Assembly: GCA_021639925.1 (NCBI GenBank)
Contig: JAJXEL010000002.1
Span: 930 to 35,430 of the forward strand
Length of the DNA stretch: 34,501 bases
Source of the DNA: Alphaproteobacteria bacterium
GTDB taxonomy: Bacteria > Pseudomonadota > Alphaproteobacteria > CAAGCB01 > CAG-977
Direction of reading: 5' to 3'
How positions within the stretch are numbered: position 1 is the stretch's first letter; each line of letters starts with the position of its first letter. The notes under the pieces are model-generated. The model had not been told where the DNA came from. It was given only the letters and a program-made list of their open reading frames with translations, and did not search any database. The position numbers and the translations under genes were made by a program. Of this stretch, positions 22,270 through 31,420 are shown in pieces.

Positions 22270-23724
22270 ATGGGCGATATTTCTTTTGCACAGATTCCAA
22301 ACAACTGGCTGGTGCCGTTTGTATGGTGTGAATTCAACTCTGACAATGCCGTTACGGGCGCAAGTGTTCAGCCGATGAAAATGCTGTTAATCGGGCAAAA
22401 GCTGGCGTCGGGCACTGCGGAAACGCTGACGGCGAAAAGGGTAACTTCCGTCGAACAGGGGGAAACGTTGTTCGGCAAAGGTTCCATGCTGGCCAGAATG
22501 GTCAAGGACGCTAAAAACGCTAACGCCGTGACCGATTTATACGCAATTGCCGCCCCTGAAGCGGCTTCCGCAACCGCCGCGACAACGACCGTCACAATCA
22601 GCGGAACAGCTTTAGAAGGCGGCACGCTTTGCTTATATATCGGTGATTACGCCGTCAAAGCCGGCGTTTCAAACGCCAATACGGCCGCGGATATTGCACA
22701 GTCTTTGGTTACGGCAATATCCGCTGATGCGGATCTGCCCGTAACGGCGGCGGCAGAGGCCGGCGTCGTAACGCTGACCGCCAAGCATAAAGGCGAATGC
22801 GGCAATATGCCCGTTCATCTGAATTATTATGACGGGGAAGTCCTGCCCGCGGGCGTTACGGTTGAAATCGCCGATTTAACGGGCGGAAAGACAAATCCGG
22901 ACATTGGCGACGTAATCGCCGTTTTGGGCGACGTTCATTATAATTTTATCGCAATGCCGTACACGGACGGATCCAATCTGGCGGCTTTAAAGTCGGAACT
23001 GGAAAGCCGCTGGTCGGCCTTGCGCGCGATTGAAGGAATGGCCTTCGGAGCAGTTGACGGCGATTTGTCGTCGTTAGGAGAGAAAGGCTCCGGTTTGAAC
23101 GATAAGCACCTTACACTCCTGTGCGCGCACGGTTTGAAAAGTCCTTTGTACGGCATTGCGGCCTCTTATATGGCGACGGTCGCTTTGTATGCGTCAAACG
23201 ATCCCGCCGCGCCGTTCCGCTACGATTTAAACGGCATTATGACGGGTTCGGCCGAAGAGCAGTTCACGGACGAAGAAAGAAACCTGTTGCTGCATGACGG
23301 AATTTCGACGTTTACGCGCTCGGTTGACGGAACGGCGGTCATTGAACAGGCGATTACGACATATAAAACAAACAGCGCGGGCGCGGCGGACACGGCGTAT
23401 CAGGATATAAACGTACCGCTGATTCTTGGATACCTGCGCTATGACTGGCGTAACTATATCGCCCGAAAATACCAAAATTGGAAACTGGGCGACGACGGCG
23501 CGACGGGCGCAAAGGTCATGACGCCCGCAACGATGAAAGCCGAAGCGATTGTTTGGTTTAAAACGCACGCCGAAAACGGGCTGGTCGAAAACTTTGAAGA
23601 TTTCAAGAAAAACCTGAAAGTCGAACGCAACGCGTCAAACCGTAACAGGCTGGACGTTTTACTGCCGCCTGATTTGATGAACAAGCTGGACGTCGTGGCA
23701 ACGCAGATCGCTTTCATACGATAA
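22270..23724 (+). CDS. Contractile tail sheath protein (Mu gpL-like)
   Basis: A 484-residue sheath protein. The opening SFAQIPNNWLVPFVWCEFNSDNAV and the later MKMLLIGQKL are typical of Mu L. The C-terminal conserved domain is seen in IALYASNDPAAPFRYDLNGI-like and PLILGYLRYDWRNYIARKYQNWKLGDDGATG parts, ending with the sheath handshake strand DVVATQIAFIR. The middle has a threonine/alanine-rich variable insertion domain (around residues 95-200). It polymerises round the tube and contracts on infection. Confidence 0.96.
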   Translation: MGDISFAQIPNNWLVPFVWCEFNSDNAVTGASVQPMKMLLIGQKLASGTAETLTAKRVTSVEQGETLFGKGSMLARMVKDAKNANAVTDLYAIAAPEAASATAATTTVTISGTALEGGTLCLYIGDYAVKAGVSNANTAADIAQSLVTAISADADLPVTAAAEAGVVTLTAKHKGECGNMPVHLNYYDGEVLPAGVTVEIADLTGGKTNPDIGDVIAVLGDVHYNFIAMPYTDGSNLAALKSELESRWSALRAIEGMAFGAVDGDLSSLGEKGSGLNDKHLTLLCAHGLKSPLYGIAASYMATVALYASNDPAAPFRYDLNGIMTGSAEEQFTDEERNLLLHDGISTFTRSVDGTAVIEQAITTYKTNSAGAADTAYQDINVPLILGYLRYDWRNYIARKYQNWKLGDDGATGAKVMTPATMKAEAIVWFKTHAENGLVENFEDFKKNLKVERNASNRNRLDVLLPPDLMNKLDVVATQIAFIR

Positions 23725-23734
23725 AGGAGGAAAC

Positions 23735-24100
23735 ATGGGATTAAGAGTAGCCGGATCAATCGAAGTCAAAACGGACGGCAGCATTTTGGAAGCCAAAGGC
23801 CAGTGGTCTTATAACCTCGGCCACCCGAAGCGCGAGCCGATATACGGCGCGAACCTGAAAGTACTGGGATACAAGGAAACGGCGCAGGAACCGTATATCG
23901 AAGGCGAAATTCAGGACAGCGAAGAATTGGACGTGGCGGCAATCGTTCAGATGAAAAACAAAACCGTTACACTGTCTTTGCAAAACGGCAAAACGATTTC
24001 GCTTAAAAACGCCTTTTACAGCGGGGACGGAACCGTAACCTGCGAAGAAGGGACTTTGCCTGTCAAATTCACCGGAACCGATGCGGAGGAGATTGTTTAA
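23735..24100 (+). CDS. Tail tube protein (Mu gpM-like)
   Basis: A 121-residue protein starting MGLRVAGSIEVKTDGSILEAKGQWSYNLGHPKREPI, with the beta-rich tube fold and the conserved GxIxDxxELD motif (EGEIQDSEELDVAAIVQM). AAAGGAGG precedes the ATG. Size and position after the sheath match Mu M. It stacks as hexamers to form the inner tail tube. Confidence 0.94.
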   Translation: MGLRVAGSIEVKTDGSILEAKGQWSYNLGHPKREPIYGANLKVLGYKETAQEPYIEGEIQDSEELDVAAIVQMKNKTVTLSLQNGKTISLKNAFYSGDGTVTCEEGTLPVKFTGTDAEEIV

Positions 24101-24424
24101 ATGGTCGTTAAATACACGCTTAAAACCCCGATTTCATGGGGCGAAAACGAAACGATAACCGAATTGACCGTGCGCCGTCCGACTGCCGGCGATTTCAGGG
24201 GCATTGAATTGAAAAAAAATGTCGAAGTGTCGTTTGACGATATGCTGACTTTGGCAAGCCGTACGACCGGAACGGAAAAAGCAAAGCTGGAACGTCTGGA
24301 CGTCGCCGATATGACGGAGGTTTATTCGATCATATCAAATTTTATCAGTCCTTCCCCGCAGACTGGGAACGCGGCGTCCGACTGCTTGCCGGATACCCGT
24401 TCCATATCGACATTGACCGAATAA
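24101..24424 (+). CDS. Tail assembly chaperone, unshifted product (Mu gp41-like)
   Basis: A 107-residue protein, beginning VVKYTLKTPISWGENETITELTVRRPTAGDF, the Mu gp41-like chaperone family. It binds and keeps the tape measure soluble during tail assembly. The normal reading frame carries on for 26 residues past the slippery site with a low-complexity tail (SPSPQTGNAASDCLPDTRS). A -1 shift at 24337-24343 gives the longer product listed separately. Confidence 0.9.
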   Translation: MVVKYTLKTPISWGENETITELTVRRPTAGDFRGIELKKNVEVSFDDMLTLASRTTGTEKAKLERLDVADMTEVYSIISNFISPSPQTGNAASDCLPDTRSISTLTE

Positions 24425-24519
24425 TGCGTATGGACGCCGACGACTTGGCTTTTTGGGTCAAAATGGCGCAGCAGCGTTTAAAGGAAGAAGAACAATGGCA
24501 GACAAGGAACTCAGTTTAA
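24101..24519 (+). CDS. Tail assembly chaperone, -1 frameshift product (joined 24101-24343, 24343-24519)
   Basis: A frameshift-made longer protein of 139 residues. The slippery heptamer A AAT TTT (24337-24343) is in the correct phase (zero-frame codons AAT, TTT). After slipping back one base the ribosome reads YQSFPADWERGVRLLAGYPF, then HIDIDRIMRMDADDLAFWVK and MAQQRLKEEEQW to a stop at 24517-24519. That extension reads like a GpE/gp42-type chaperone domain and ends inside the start of the tape measure gene. Tail chaperone frameshifting is conserved across long-tailed phages. The exact efficiency and any downstream stimulator are unknown. Confidence 0.85.
24337..24343 (+). promoter_or_regulatory. 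Slippery heptamer for -1 programmed frameshift
   Basis: A canonical X XXY YYZ heptamer, A AAT TTT, in phase with the chaperone reading frame; both tRNAs can re-pair in the -1 frame. The -1 frame is open for 58 codons with a protein-like sequence. Confidence 0.85.
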
Positions 24520-25994
24520 AAGTCAAATTGATTGACGCGATGAGCGCGGGCATGAAAAGCCTGTCTTCCGCTTTGCGCAAAATGACGCTTGGCTTTAAAA
24601 ACAATTTTGCCGGAGTTTCTTCTTCTTTTATGTCATTGAAATCGTCTTTTTCAACGACATTGTCGGCATTAAACGGCATAGTTTTAAAAACGGCGGCTGT
24701 CGGCGCGGGGTTGGCTTGGGGGTTTAAACGGAACTTTCTGGACGTGGCCGCCATGTTTGAAGACATGGAAACCGTTTTGACAACGTTGGAAGGATCTTCG
24801 GCCAATGCCAAAAAGGCAATGGAGTGGATTTCCGATTTTGCCGTTAAAACGCCCTATGAACTCTCGGACGTAACGGAAGCCTATAAAAACCTTGTCTCTG
24901 CGGGGATTGACCCGATGAACGGCAGTTTGCTGGCAATCGGAGATGCGGCGGCGGCTTCGGGAAAACCCCTGTTACAGTTGGTTGATGCCGTCGGAAAGGC
25001 AAAATCGGGTCAATTTGAACAACTGCGCACGGCAATCGGCGGTATTTATAAAATGGTCGGCCAAAAGATGACCTACACCTTTTTTGATAAAAACAAACAA
25101 AAAGTCACGCTTTACGCCGACGTGCGCAATATGGAAGCGTTGGAAAAACTGGTTTACGAAGTTTTTAACCGCAAAGGTTACTCCGGCGCGATGGAAGGAC
25201 TGTCCAAAACGTGGTCGGGTATGGTTTCAAACTTGTCTGACCAATGGACGCGGTTTTCCAAAATGGTTATGGAATCAGGCCCGTTTAAATGGCTGAAAAA
25301 TGAACTGTCCTCTTTGTTAAATACGGTTGACGCTATGGCGGATAACGGTTCGTTACAGATATGGGCGGAAAAGACGGGCGCGGCCTTTGTCAACGGGTTT
25401 ATCACGGCAAAAAATGCCGTTATTGAAATTTGGGACGCTTTAAAAAGTTTCGGCGGTTTTATGCAAACTCTTGTCGGGTTTGTCGGCGGATTTAAAAACG
25501 CCCTGTTGATACTGGCGGGGGTCATGTCCGGCGCGTTGCTGGTTTCTTTGGGTGTGCTGGTCAAGGCTTTAGCGGCGTTCGGTCTGATGTTGCTGACCAA
25601 CCCGATCGGGCAATTTGTCGTTATCCTGTTTGCCGCAGGTGTTGCTTTGAAAAAAATTGCCGACTGGTCTTTAAAAATCGCCTCCATCATTGAAGGCGGA
25701 ACGGGCTGGCTGTTGGAAAAGATTTTCGGCCGCCGCGAAAAACAGAAAAATTCTGAAAAGGACAATGCGGCAGAAACTTTGCCGGAAACCCCGGAAATGC
25801 GGCCTGTTTTGTTTGATGAAACACCCGTTGCCGTACCGTCCGTTCAAACACAGCGGATTGAAGAAGCCAAAACGCTTCGCACGGAAGTCGTTATTCGCGG
25901 GGAAAATCTGCCTGTCGGAATGCGTTTAAACGTTGCAAGTTCAGATGCGGACAGAACGGAAATCGGGTTAACCAGAACTTTGGCGGGGGCGTAA
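24495..25994 (+). CDS. Tail tape measure protein (short)
   Basis: A 499-residue protein, MADKELSLKVKLIDAMSAGM. ATG 24495 has AAGGAAG upstream and lies inside the chaperone extension; the longer frame from 24453 is less likely. Features: an N-terminal TMP-core (EDMETVLTTLEGSSANAKKAMEWISDFAVKTPYELSDVTEAYKNLVSAG), helical middle, and two to three hydrophobic segments (ALLILAGVMSGALLVSLGVLVKALAAFGLML, IGQFVVILFAAGVAL) that cross the host membrane on injection. The protein fixes tail length; at about 0.15 nm per residue it predicts a tail of roughly 75 nm or less. Confidence 0.92.
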   Translation: MADKELSLKVKLIDAMSAGMKSLSSALRKMTLGFKNNFAGVSSSFMSLKSSFSTTLSALNGIVLKTAAVGAGLAWGFKRNFLDVAAMFEDMETVLTTLEGSSANAKKAMEWISDFAVKTPYELSDVTEAYKNLVSAGIDPMNGSLLAIGDAAAASGKPLLQLVDAVGKAKSGQFEQLRTAIGGIYKMVGQKMTYTFFDKNKQKVTLYADVRNMEALEKLVYEVFNRKGYSGAMEGLSKTWSGMVSNLSDQWTRFSKMVMESGPFKWLKNELSSLLNTVDAMADNGSLQIWAEKTGAAFVNGFITAKNAVIEIWDALKSFGGFMQTLVGFVGGFKNALLILAGVMSGALLVSLGVLVKALAAFGLMLLTNPIGQFVVILFAAGVALKKIADWSLKIASIIEGGTGWLLEKIFGRREKQKNSEKDNAAETLPETPEMRPVLFDETPVAVPSVQTQRIEEAKTLRTEVVIRGENLPVGMRLNVASSDADRTEIGLTRTLAGA

Positions 25995-25995
25995 A

Positions 25996-27210
25996 ATGGG
26001 TTGGAAAGACGATTTGCGCGAGGCTTCGTTTAAAGGTATTCCGTTTTTCGTTGACAAGGTTGAGGATGAATTCGGCAGGCGTATTGTACATAACGAATTT
26101 CCCGGCAAGGAAATCGGCAGCATTCAGGACTTAGGCCGTAAAGACGACGTTTATAATATCACGGGATTTTTGTTCGGCGATTACGCCAAAAATCTGGAAA
26201 GTTTGGAAGACGCGCTTAACGAAGCGGGTTCAGGCGCCTTGGTGCACCCGTACCGGGCGTCGGCAAACGTCGTTCCTGACGGTTACAGCGTGATCCGTAT
26301 CAAAGACGACGGCGGATACACGCAAATCAATATGCGTTTTATCAAAGCGGAGTTTGAAGGCGGCATCGTCATTACGGCCAGCTTCACCAACAGATTATCT
26401 GCGGCGGCGCAAAAGGCGGCTGATCTGTCGGGAAAGGAATTTGCATCAAAGTTTGATTTAGCCGGATTGCCGTCGTCTTTGGCTGAATTAAGCAATACCA
26501 AACTTGAAACGTTGACAAAAACTTTGCTTGACCCCGTTTCCGACGTTGCGGCGGGTGTTAAGGAATTTCAGGAAGGAACGGCGGAACTGTATAACTCCGT
26601 TGCCGAATGGAATGCGGTGATTACGGCTTTTTCGGACAATCCTTTAAAGGCTTTGGCCGGCGGAGCGGGATTTCAGCAAAATCTGCTGGATCTGTTTCAA
26701 TTTCCCGGTTTGTCCGGAAAATCAAAACTGATTGCCCAGCGGCGGTTTTTTTACGATTTCGGATCGTCGCAGCCAAAAAAGAACATTGCTGCAAAATTAA
26801 AGCGTCAGGTTGATCAAAATGAAAAGGCTTTATCCGCCGTTGTTCGCCAAACGGCTGTCATCGCGGCGGCTCAAACAGTTTTAAACGTTGATTTTGATAC
26901 GTATGACGAAGCCGTTTTGTTGCGTGACGAACTGGCGGACGTTTTAGATACGGAAATTGTTTCGACTGAAAACGTCGAATTGGCGCAAACGCTGCAAGAT
27001 CTGCAAAAAACGCTTATCGAGGCGATGACGGAACGATCAGCCGATTTAAAAACGGTATCAAGCTATGAAACCAAAAGCGTTCTGCCTGCCTGCGTGATCG
27101 CCTATGAATTATACGGCGATTATGCCAAAGCGGACGAAATCGTCAGCCGCAACAAAATCAAAAATCCGTTGTTCGTTCCCGCAAATAAAACGCTGGAGGT
27201 GTTGGTATGA
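25996..27210 (+). CDS. DNA circularisation / baseplate hub protein (Mu gpN-like)
   Basis: A 404-residue protein. The N-terminal DNA_circ_N domain is evident: WKDDLREASFKGIPFFVDKVEDEFGRRIVHNEFPGKEIGSIQDLGRKDDVYNITGFLFG. Despite the family name, Mu N is a tail/baseplate hub component. The remainder is helical with a conserved end (CVIAYELYGDYAKADEIVSRNKIKNPLFVPA). It overlaps the gpP start by four bases. Confidence 0.93.
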   Translation: MGWKDDLREASFKGIPFFVDKVEDEFGRRIVHNEFPGKEIGSIQDLGRKDDVYNITGFLFGDYAKNLESLEDALNEAGSGALVHPYRASANVVPDGYSVIRIKDDGGYTQINMRFIKAEFEGGIVITASFTNRLSAAAQKAADLSGKEFASKFDLAGLPSSLAELSNTKLETLTKTLLDPVSDVAAGVKEFQEGTAELYNSVAEWNAVITAFSDNPLKALAGGAGFQQNLLDLFQFPGLSGKSKLIAQRRFFYDFGSSQPKKNIAAKLKRQVDQNEKALSAVVRQTAVIAAAQTVLNVDFDTYDEAVLLRDELADVLDTEIVSTENVELAQTLQDLQKTLIEAMTERSADLKTVSSYETKSVLPACVIAYELYGDYAKADEIVSRNKIKNPLFVPANKTLEVLV

Positions 27211-28259
27211 TCGGCGTTTCATTAAGGATTGAAGATCAGATTTTTAAAGGCTGGACGTCACTACAGGTTTCTTCCGCGATAGACGCGATTGCCGGCGAAT
27301 TTAACATTTCCGCCGAACAATCGGGCGGCGTATTGATTTATCCGGGGGCTTCGGCTGTTTTAAAATTGGAAAATCAAGTCGTTTGTTCCGGTTATATTAC
27401 AGCCTCTGCAGCAAACATATCGGCAAACGAATGCGGTTTATCGTTAAACGGAGCGGATAAAACCGTTGATTTGGCGGATTGCTCCGTTATCGCAGAGCCT
27501 GACGAATGGTTTAACCTGAACTTATATGAAATCGCCGTCAAACTCTGCCGGCCCTTTAAGATAAAAGTCGTCAATCAGGTTTCCGATACGGGCGAAGCGT
27601 TTAAATCCTTTAAAATCCAGCCCGGAGAAAGCGTCTTTGATGCTTTGGACAGAGCTGCAAAAGCCCGCGCCGTTTTGGTTACTTCGGACGCTTCGGGAAA
27701 TTTGGTTTTAACGCGCGCAGGGTTAAACGGAACCTCAGATGATTTAGTTTACGGTGAAAATATTCTTGAAGCCGTTTTGAATTCAGACTGGTCAAACCGT
27801 TTTTCAAACTACACCGTTAAAAATCAAACGGTCATAACGGATGATACGCAGGAAAATGCGAATGCTTCGGGAACGTCTGAAGATTTGAACGTTAAGCGTT
27901 ACCGCCCGTTGTTGCAGGTTATTCAAAATGCGGAAAACGGCATTGCCGTTTCCGAATTGGCGGCTTGGGAAGCCTGCGTTCGTTCCGGCTGTTCGGCAAA
28001 CGTTGAAATCACGGTTGAAGGTTGGACACAAAAAAGCGGGCTTCTGTGGCAGAAAAATACTTTATCCCGCGTTTATATCCCGCGTTTTGGGATCAACGCT
28101 AACCTTTTAATCAAAGAAGTTTCTTTTTCGTTGGGTAATGACGGCGCAAAGACGAGGCTTTCCCTCGTAAATCCGGACGCATACAAACGTTTGCCGATCG
28201 TAAAGAAATCCAAAGACGCCGGCGGTCTTTTGCCTCCGGACGCGATTGAAATCAAGTGA
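27207..28259 (+). CDS. Baseplate hub protein (Mu gpP/gp44-like)
   Basis: A 350-residue protein starting MIGVSLRIEDQIFKGWTSLQVSSAIDAIAGEFNIS, the Mu P hub of the phage late-control D type. The middle part (AVKLCRPFKIKV...FKSFKIQPGESVFDALDRAAKARAVLVTSDASGNLVLTR) is the conserved hub fold. It forms a trimer or hexamer between tube end and the spike. ATGA-type overlap with the previous gene. Confidence 0.92.
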   Translation: MIGVSLRIEDQIFKGWTSLQVSSAIDAIAGEFNISAEQSGGVLIYPGASAVLKLENQVVCSGYITASAANISANECGLSLNGADKTVDLADCSVIAEPDEWFNLNLYEIAVKLCRPFKIKVVNQVSDTGEAFKSFKIQPGESVFDALDRAAKARAVLVTSDASGNLVLTRAGLNGTSDDLVYGENILEAVLNSDWSNRFSNYTVKNQTVITDDTQENANASGTSEDLNVKRYRPLLQVIQNAENGIAVSELAAWEACVRSGCSANVEITVEGWTQKSGLLWQKNTLSRVYIPRFGINANLLIKEVSFSLGNDGAKTRLSLVNPDAYKRLPIVKKSKDAGGLLPPDAIEIK

Positions 28260-28266
28260 GGCTTTA

Positions 28267-28866
28267 ATGGATACTTTAACAAGGCTTTTAAAAAACCTTC
28301 AATCCCGCGTTTTGCTGATGATCGGTCGCGGTGTTTTAAAGGCTGTGTCAGATAATTCAAACGCCCAGCTGTGTCAGGTGTCTTTGCTGGACGGCGAATT
28401 GAAAAGTAATGTGGAGCGCGTGCAAAATTACGGCGTCACTTCCGTTCCGCCCGAAGGGGCTTTGGCTACGGTTTTATTCGTCGGCGGAGACCGTTCAAAC
28501 GGGCTGATCATCGCGGCGGAAGACAGAAAAATCCGCGTCAAAGGACTAAAGGCGGGTGAAATAGCCATTTATACGGACGAAGGCGATGAAATCTATTTAA
28601 AACGCGGTAACGAAATCGCTTTTAAGACAAAAACGATGACGGTTTCGGCACAGTCGGCCGTCGATATTACGGCTCCGGCCATAACGCTGAACGGTGCGGT
28701 CAGCATTTCGGAAACGTTGGACGTTACGCAAGACATCACGAGTAAGGCGGAGGTCGCCGATAAAAAAGGAAACTTGACGACAATTCGTTCAATTTTTGAC
28801 GCGCATACGCACAAAGATTCCGTTCAAGCTCCGACAACGCCGCCGCTCGTAACGATGGGAGGCTGA
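28267..28866 (+). CDS. Baseplate assembly / membrane-piercing spike (Mu gp45-like)
   Basis: A 199-residue protein, MDTLTRLLKNLQSRVLLMIGRGVLKAV, with an OB-fold part (QLCQVSLLDGELKSNVERVQNYGVTSVPPEGALATVLFVGG) and a beta-helical tip repeating in short turns (VSAQSAVDITAPAITLNGAVSISETLDV). The end FDAHTHKD has the HxH iron-binding tip motif of Mu gp45 and P2 gpV. ATG 28267 is preferred to the earlier in-frame codon at 28246, inside gpP. Confidence 0.93.
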   Translation: MDTLTRLLKNLQSRVLLMIGRGVLKAVSDNSNAQLCQVSLLDGELKSNVERVQNYGVTSVPPEGALATVLFVGGDRSNGLIIAAEDRKIRVKGLKAGEIAIYTDEGDEIYLKRGNEIAFKTKTMTVSAQSAVDITAPAITLNGAVSISETLDVTQDITSKAEVADKKGNLTTIRSIFDAHTHKDSVQAPTTPPLVTMGG

Positions 28867-28867
28867 G

Positions 28868-29260
28868 ATGGACGCAGCGTTTGAAATTACAAAAGAAATG
28901 ACCGGAGATCTGATTTACCAAAACGGCGGGTTGAAAACAGACAGCGGATTGAAGACGGCGATTTTAATTTCTGTATTTTCCGACGCCCGCGAAAGAAATC
29001 AGCGGGGCTGGTGGGGCGGAGAAATCGGATCGAAACTTTGGACGCTTCAAAACGTCAAGCGTTCGACGGAAACGTTGAAAAAGGCGCAGGATTTCGCCCA
29101 AGAAGCCCTGTCTTGGCTAATTGAAGAAAAAATCTGCAAAAAAGTGTCCGTTTCGGCGGCGTATGACAATTACGGCCGCCTGATGCTTTCCGTTGATCTG
29201 CAAAAGCACGACGGTAACGCCCGATTTGATTTTTTATGGAGAAACGACGATGGCCTTTAA
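28868..29260 (+). CDS. Baseplate wedge protein (Mu gp46-like)
   Basis: A 130-residue protein with the GP46 family layout: DAAFEITKEMTGDLIYQNGGLKTDSGLKTAILISVFSDAR, then RGWWGGEIGSKLW and a helical end with QDFAQEALSWLIEEKI. It is equivalent to P2 gpW/T4 gp25 in function, a wedge part joining baseplate to sheath. Its end overlaps the start of the baseplate J gene by 11 bases. Confidence 0.94.
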   Translation: MDAAFEITKEMTGDLIYQNGGLKTDSGLKTAILISVFSDARERNQRGWWGGEIGSKLWTLQNVKRSTETLKKAQDFAQEALSWLIEEKICKKVSVSAAYDNYGRLMLSVDLQKHDGNARFDFLWRNDDGL

Positions 29261-30314
29261 TACGCCGAGTTATGAAGATTTGCTGGAACAAAACAAAGCG
29301 AATATCCGTTCAAAATTTCCGGACGCCAGTTTGTTGTCCCGTTCTTTTCTGACCGTTTATGCCAAAATAATCGCTATGGCGACCTACGGCCTTTATAAGT
29401 TCGGCGAATGGATTTTTCGCCAGATCTTTATTGACACGGCTGATGCGGAAAATTTGGAACGCCATGCTAAAAACAGAGGAAAGCCCAGAAAAGAAGCCAG
29501 TTTTGCACAAGGAAACGTCATTTTTAAAGGAACTGACGGCGTATCAATCCCCGCTGATACGGAATTAAAACGTGCGGACGGCGTTTTTTATAAAACGATA
29601 TCTTCGGCTGGTATAGCAGACGGTCAAGCAGTCGTTCCCGTCAAAGCCGTCAACGCCAGTCAAAGCGGAAACCTTGAGGCCGATTCCATATTATCCATGA
29701 CGTCGGCGATTGTCGGTATTGAAACGGCTGTAACCGTTGCCGAAAACGGCATTTCCGGAGGATATGACGTTGAAGATATAGAGGATTTGCGCGCGCGTTT
29801 AAAATCGTTCATTCAAAATCCGCCGCTGGGCGGAGCGGATTCGGACTATATCGCTTGGGCTAAAGAAGTTCCAGGCGTCACCCGCGCGTGGTGTTATCCG
29901 AATGCTATGGGACTTGGAACAGTAACTGTCCGTTTTGTCATGGACAACAAAACAGATACGATTCTGCCCGGGGAAAACGAAATCAACGCCGTGCGAGATT
30001 ACATCATGTCGAAAGTTCCGGCAACGGTCGAGGAAGTCTACGTTATGGCTCCGACGGCAAAGGTCATTGATTTTGTCATCAATGATTTAAACCCGGCCGA
30101 TGACGATACGAAAGCCGGCATTCGTTCAAATTTGGAAGATCTGTTCCTTTCGGCAGAACCCGGCAAAGTCTTAAAGCTGAATGCAATCCGAAACGCCGTC
30201 ATCACGGTCACCGAAGACCACGTTTTAGCCGCACCGACAGCGGATATTCATACTCAAGACCATGAACTTGCGATTTTAGGTTCCATCTCTTACGGAACAA
30301 GCGAGGTCGTATGA
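29250..30314 (+). CDS. Baseplate J-like wedge protein (Mu gp47-like)
   Basis: A 354-residue protein starting MAFNTPSYEDLLEQNKANIRSKFPDAS. ATG 29250 is used; the open frame upstream lies within gp46. It shows Baseplate_J features: YKFGEWIFRQIFIDTADAENLERHAKNRGKPRKEASFAQGNVIFKGTDG, VPVKAVNASQSGNLEADSIL, and the conserved GGYDVEDIEDLRARLKSFIQNPPLGGADSDYIAWAKEVPGV. It forms the wedge ring that triggers sheath contraction. Confidence 0.95.
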   Translation: MAFNTPSYEDLLEQNKANIRSKFPDASLLSRSFLTVYAKIIAMATYGLYKFGEWIFRQIFIDTADAENLERHAKNRGKPRKEASFAQGNVIFKGTDGVSIPADTELKRADGVFYKTISSAGIADGQAVVPVKAVNASQSGNLEADSILSMTSAIVGIETAVTVAENGISGGYDVEDIEDLRARLKSFIQNPPLGGADSDYIAWAKEVPGVTRAWCYPNAMGLGTVTVRFVMDNKTDTILPGENEINAVRDYIMSKVPATVEEVYVMAPTAKVIDFVINDLNPADDDTKAGIRSNLEDLFLSAEPGKVLKLNAIRNAVITVTEDHVLAAPTADIHTQDHELAILGSISYGTSEVV

Positions 30315-30892
30315 ATTATCTAAATCAACTTTATGCCTTGCTTCCGAAAGGAAAAATCTGGGAACAAAAACCGGACTCCGTCATGTGTCGCCTGTTAAAC
30401 GTAGCGGCTGATGCATTGTATGACGTTCACCTGTTTTTTGAACAGATTTTGCGCGAATCCGATATTTCCACGGCAACGGAACTCAGCCTTGACGAATGGG
30501 AAACGGATTACGGCTTGCCCGATATTTGTTCATACGGCGTCAACACCTTGCCCATCGAGCGCCGCAAAGCCGTTCAAGCCCGAATGAATATGGGCGCAGG
30601 GCAAGAAAAAACGGCTTATGAACAAGTAATAAAAGATCTGGGCTACGTCGGTTCGGTAACAGCTATTCAGCCCTTTATCTGCGGAAAATCCCGTTTAGGA
30701 AAAGACGCTTTAAACAATGAAATGCACTGCCGATTTTGCCTGATCGTTTCCTTTTATCCGCGCGTTACGACATTTACGAACGAAAACGGCGAAACCGAAG
30801 AAAAAACGGTCTACGGCGATGACCTGATGTGTACGCTTGACCGTATGAAACAATCCCACACGCGCATTTATTATAAAATCTTGGAGGATTAA
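30311..30892 (+). CDS. Baseplate-fibre linker (Mu gp48-like, DUF2313)
   Basis: A 193-residue DUF2313 protein: LNQLYALLPKGKIWEQKPDSVMCRLLNVAADALYDVHLFFEQILRESDISTATELSLDEWETDYGLPD. It matches Mu gp48 and P2 gpI function (attaches fibres to the wedge). It overlaps baseplate J by four bases and abuts the fibre gene. The C-terminus is cysteine-containing beta structure. Confidence 0.93.
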   Translation: MNYLNQLYALLPKGKIWEQKPDSVMCRLLNVAADALYDVHLFFEQILRESDISTATELSLDEWETDYGLPDICSYGVNTLPIERRKAVQARMNMGAGQEKTAYEQVIKDLGYVGSVTAIQPFICGKSRLGKDALNNEMHCRFCLIVSFYPRVTTFTNENGETEEKTVYGDDLMCTLDRMKQSHTRIYYKILED

Positions 30893-31420
30893 ATGAAGTA
30901 TAATCAGCCGCATAACGAAACGGATCCGAATGCCGGATATAAGGATTTCAACCTTGATACGGGCGAACCCGGATCTATTCCTCCGGCAATCGCCATTGAA
31001 TCTCCGCAGCGCGAGATTGTAGCGGCGATTACGGCGGCGGGGTTGACGCCTGACGGCAATGACAACACGCAGTTATCTCAGGCGATCAAGGCGGAAATCA
31101 AAGCGGACGTGCAGGACATAGTTTCGATTAGCGCGACGTCGGGGACTGTCGCGTTAAATGCCAATACGCTATATAAAATGACGATCAGCGGGGAAACAAC
31201 TTTTTCTTTGCCGTCGACGGTCAACGCGGAAAAGCACAATCAAATCAAGATACTGGCCAACCTGTCCGTTGTTTCGGCGATCAATTTCGGGACGGACAAA
31301 TACTTTAACTGCGAACCTCCCGATATGAGCGAAGCAGGATACTACGACATTTATATAGATTACGACCCGCACCAGGCGTCTTGGGTCGCGGGGGCGATTC
31401 GCAAAGGATCGGCCGAATGA
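30893..31420 (+). CDS. Short tail fibre protein
   Basis: A 175-residue protein: N-terminal attachment part YNQPHNETDPNAGYKDFNLDTGEPGSIPPAIAIESPQREIVAAITAAGLTPDGNDNTQLSQAIKA, a form common at the N-terminus of Mu-type tail fibres, followed by beta-rich ISATSGTVALNANTLYKMTISGETTFSLPS. It is short for a fibre, so the adhesin function is probably split between this protein and the glycine-rich proteins downstream. Its stop overlaps the next ATG (ATGA), implying translational coupling. Confidence 0.85.
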   Translation: MKYNQPHNETDPNAGYKDFNLDTGEPGSIPPAIAIESPQREIVAAITAAGLTPDGNDNTQLSQAIKAEIKADVQDIVSISATSGTVALNANTLYKMTISGETTFSLPSTVNAEKHNQIKILANLSVVSAINFGTDKYFNCEPPDMSEAGYYDIYIDYDPHQASWVAGAIRKGSAE

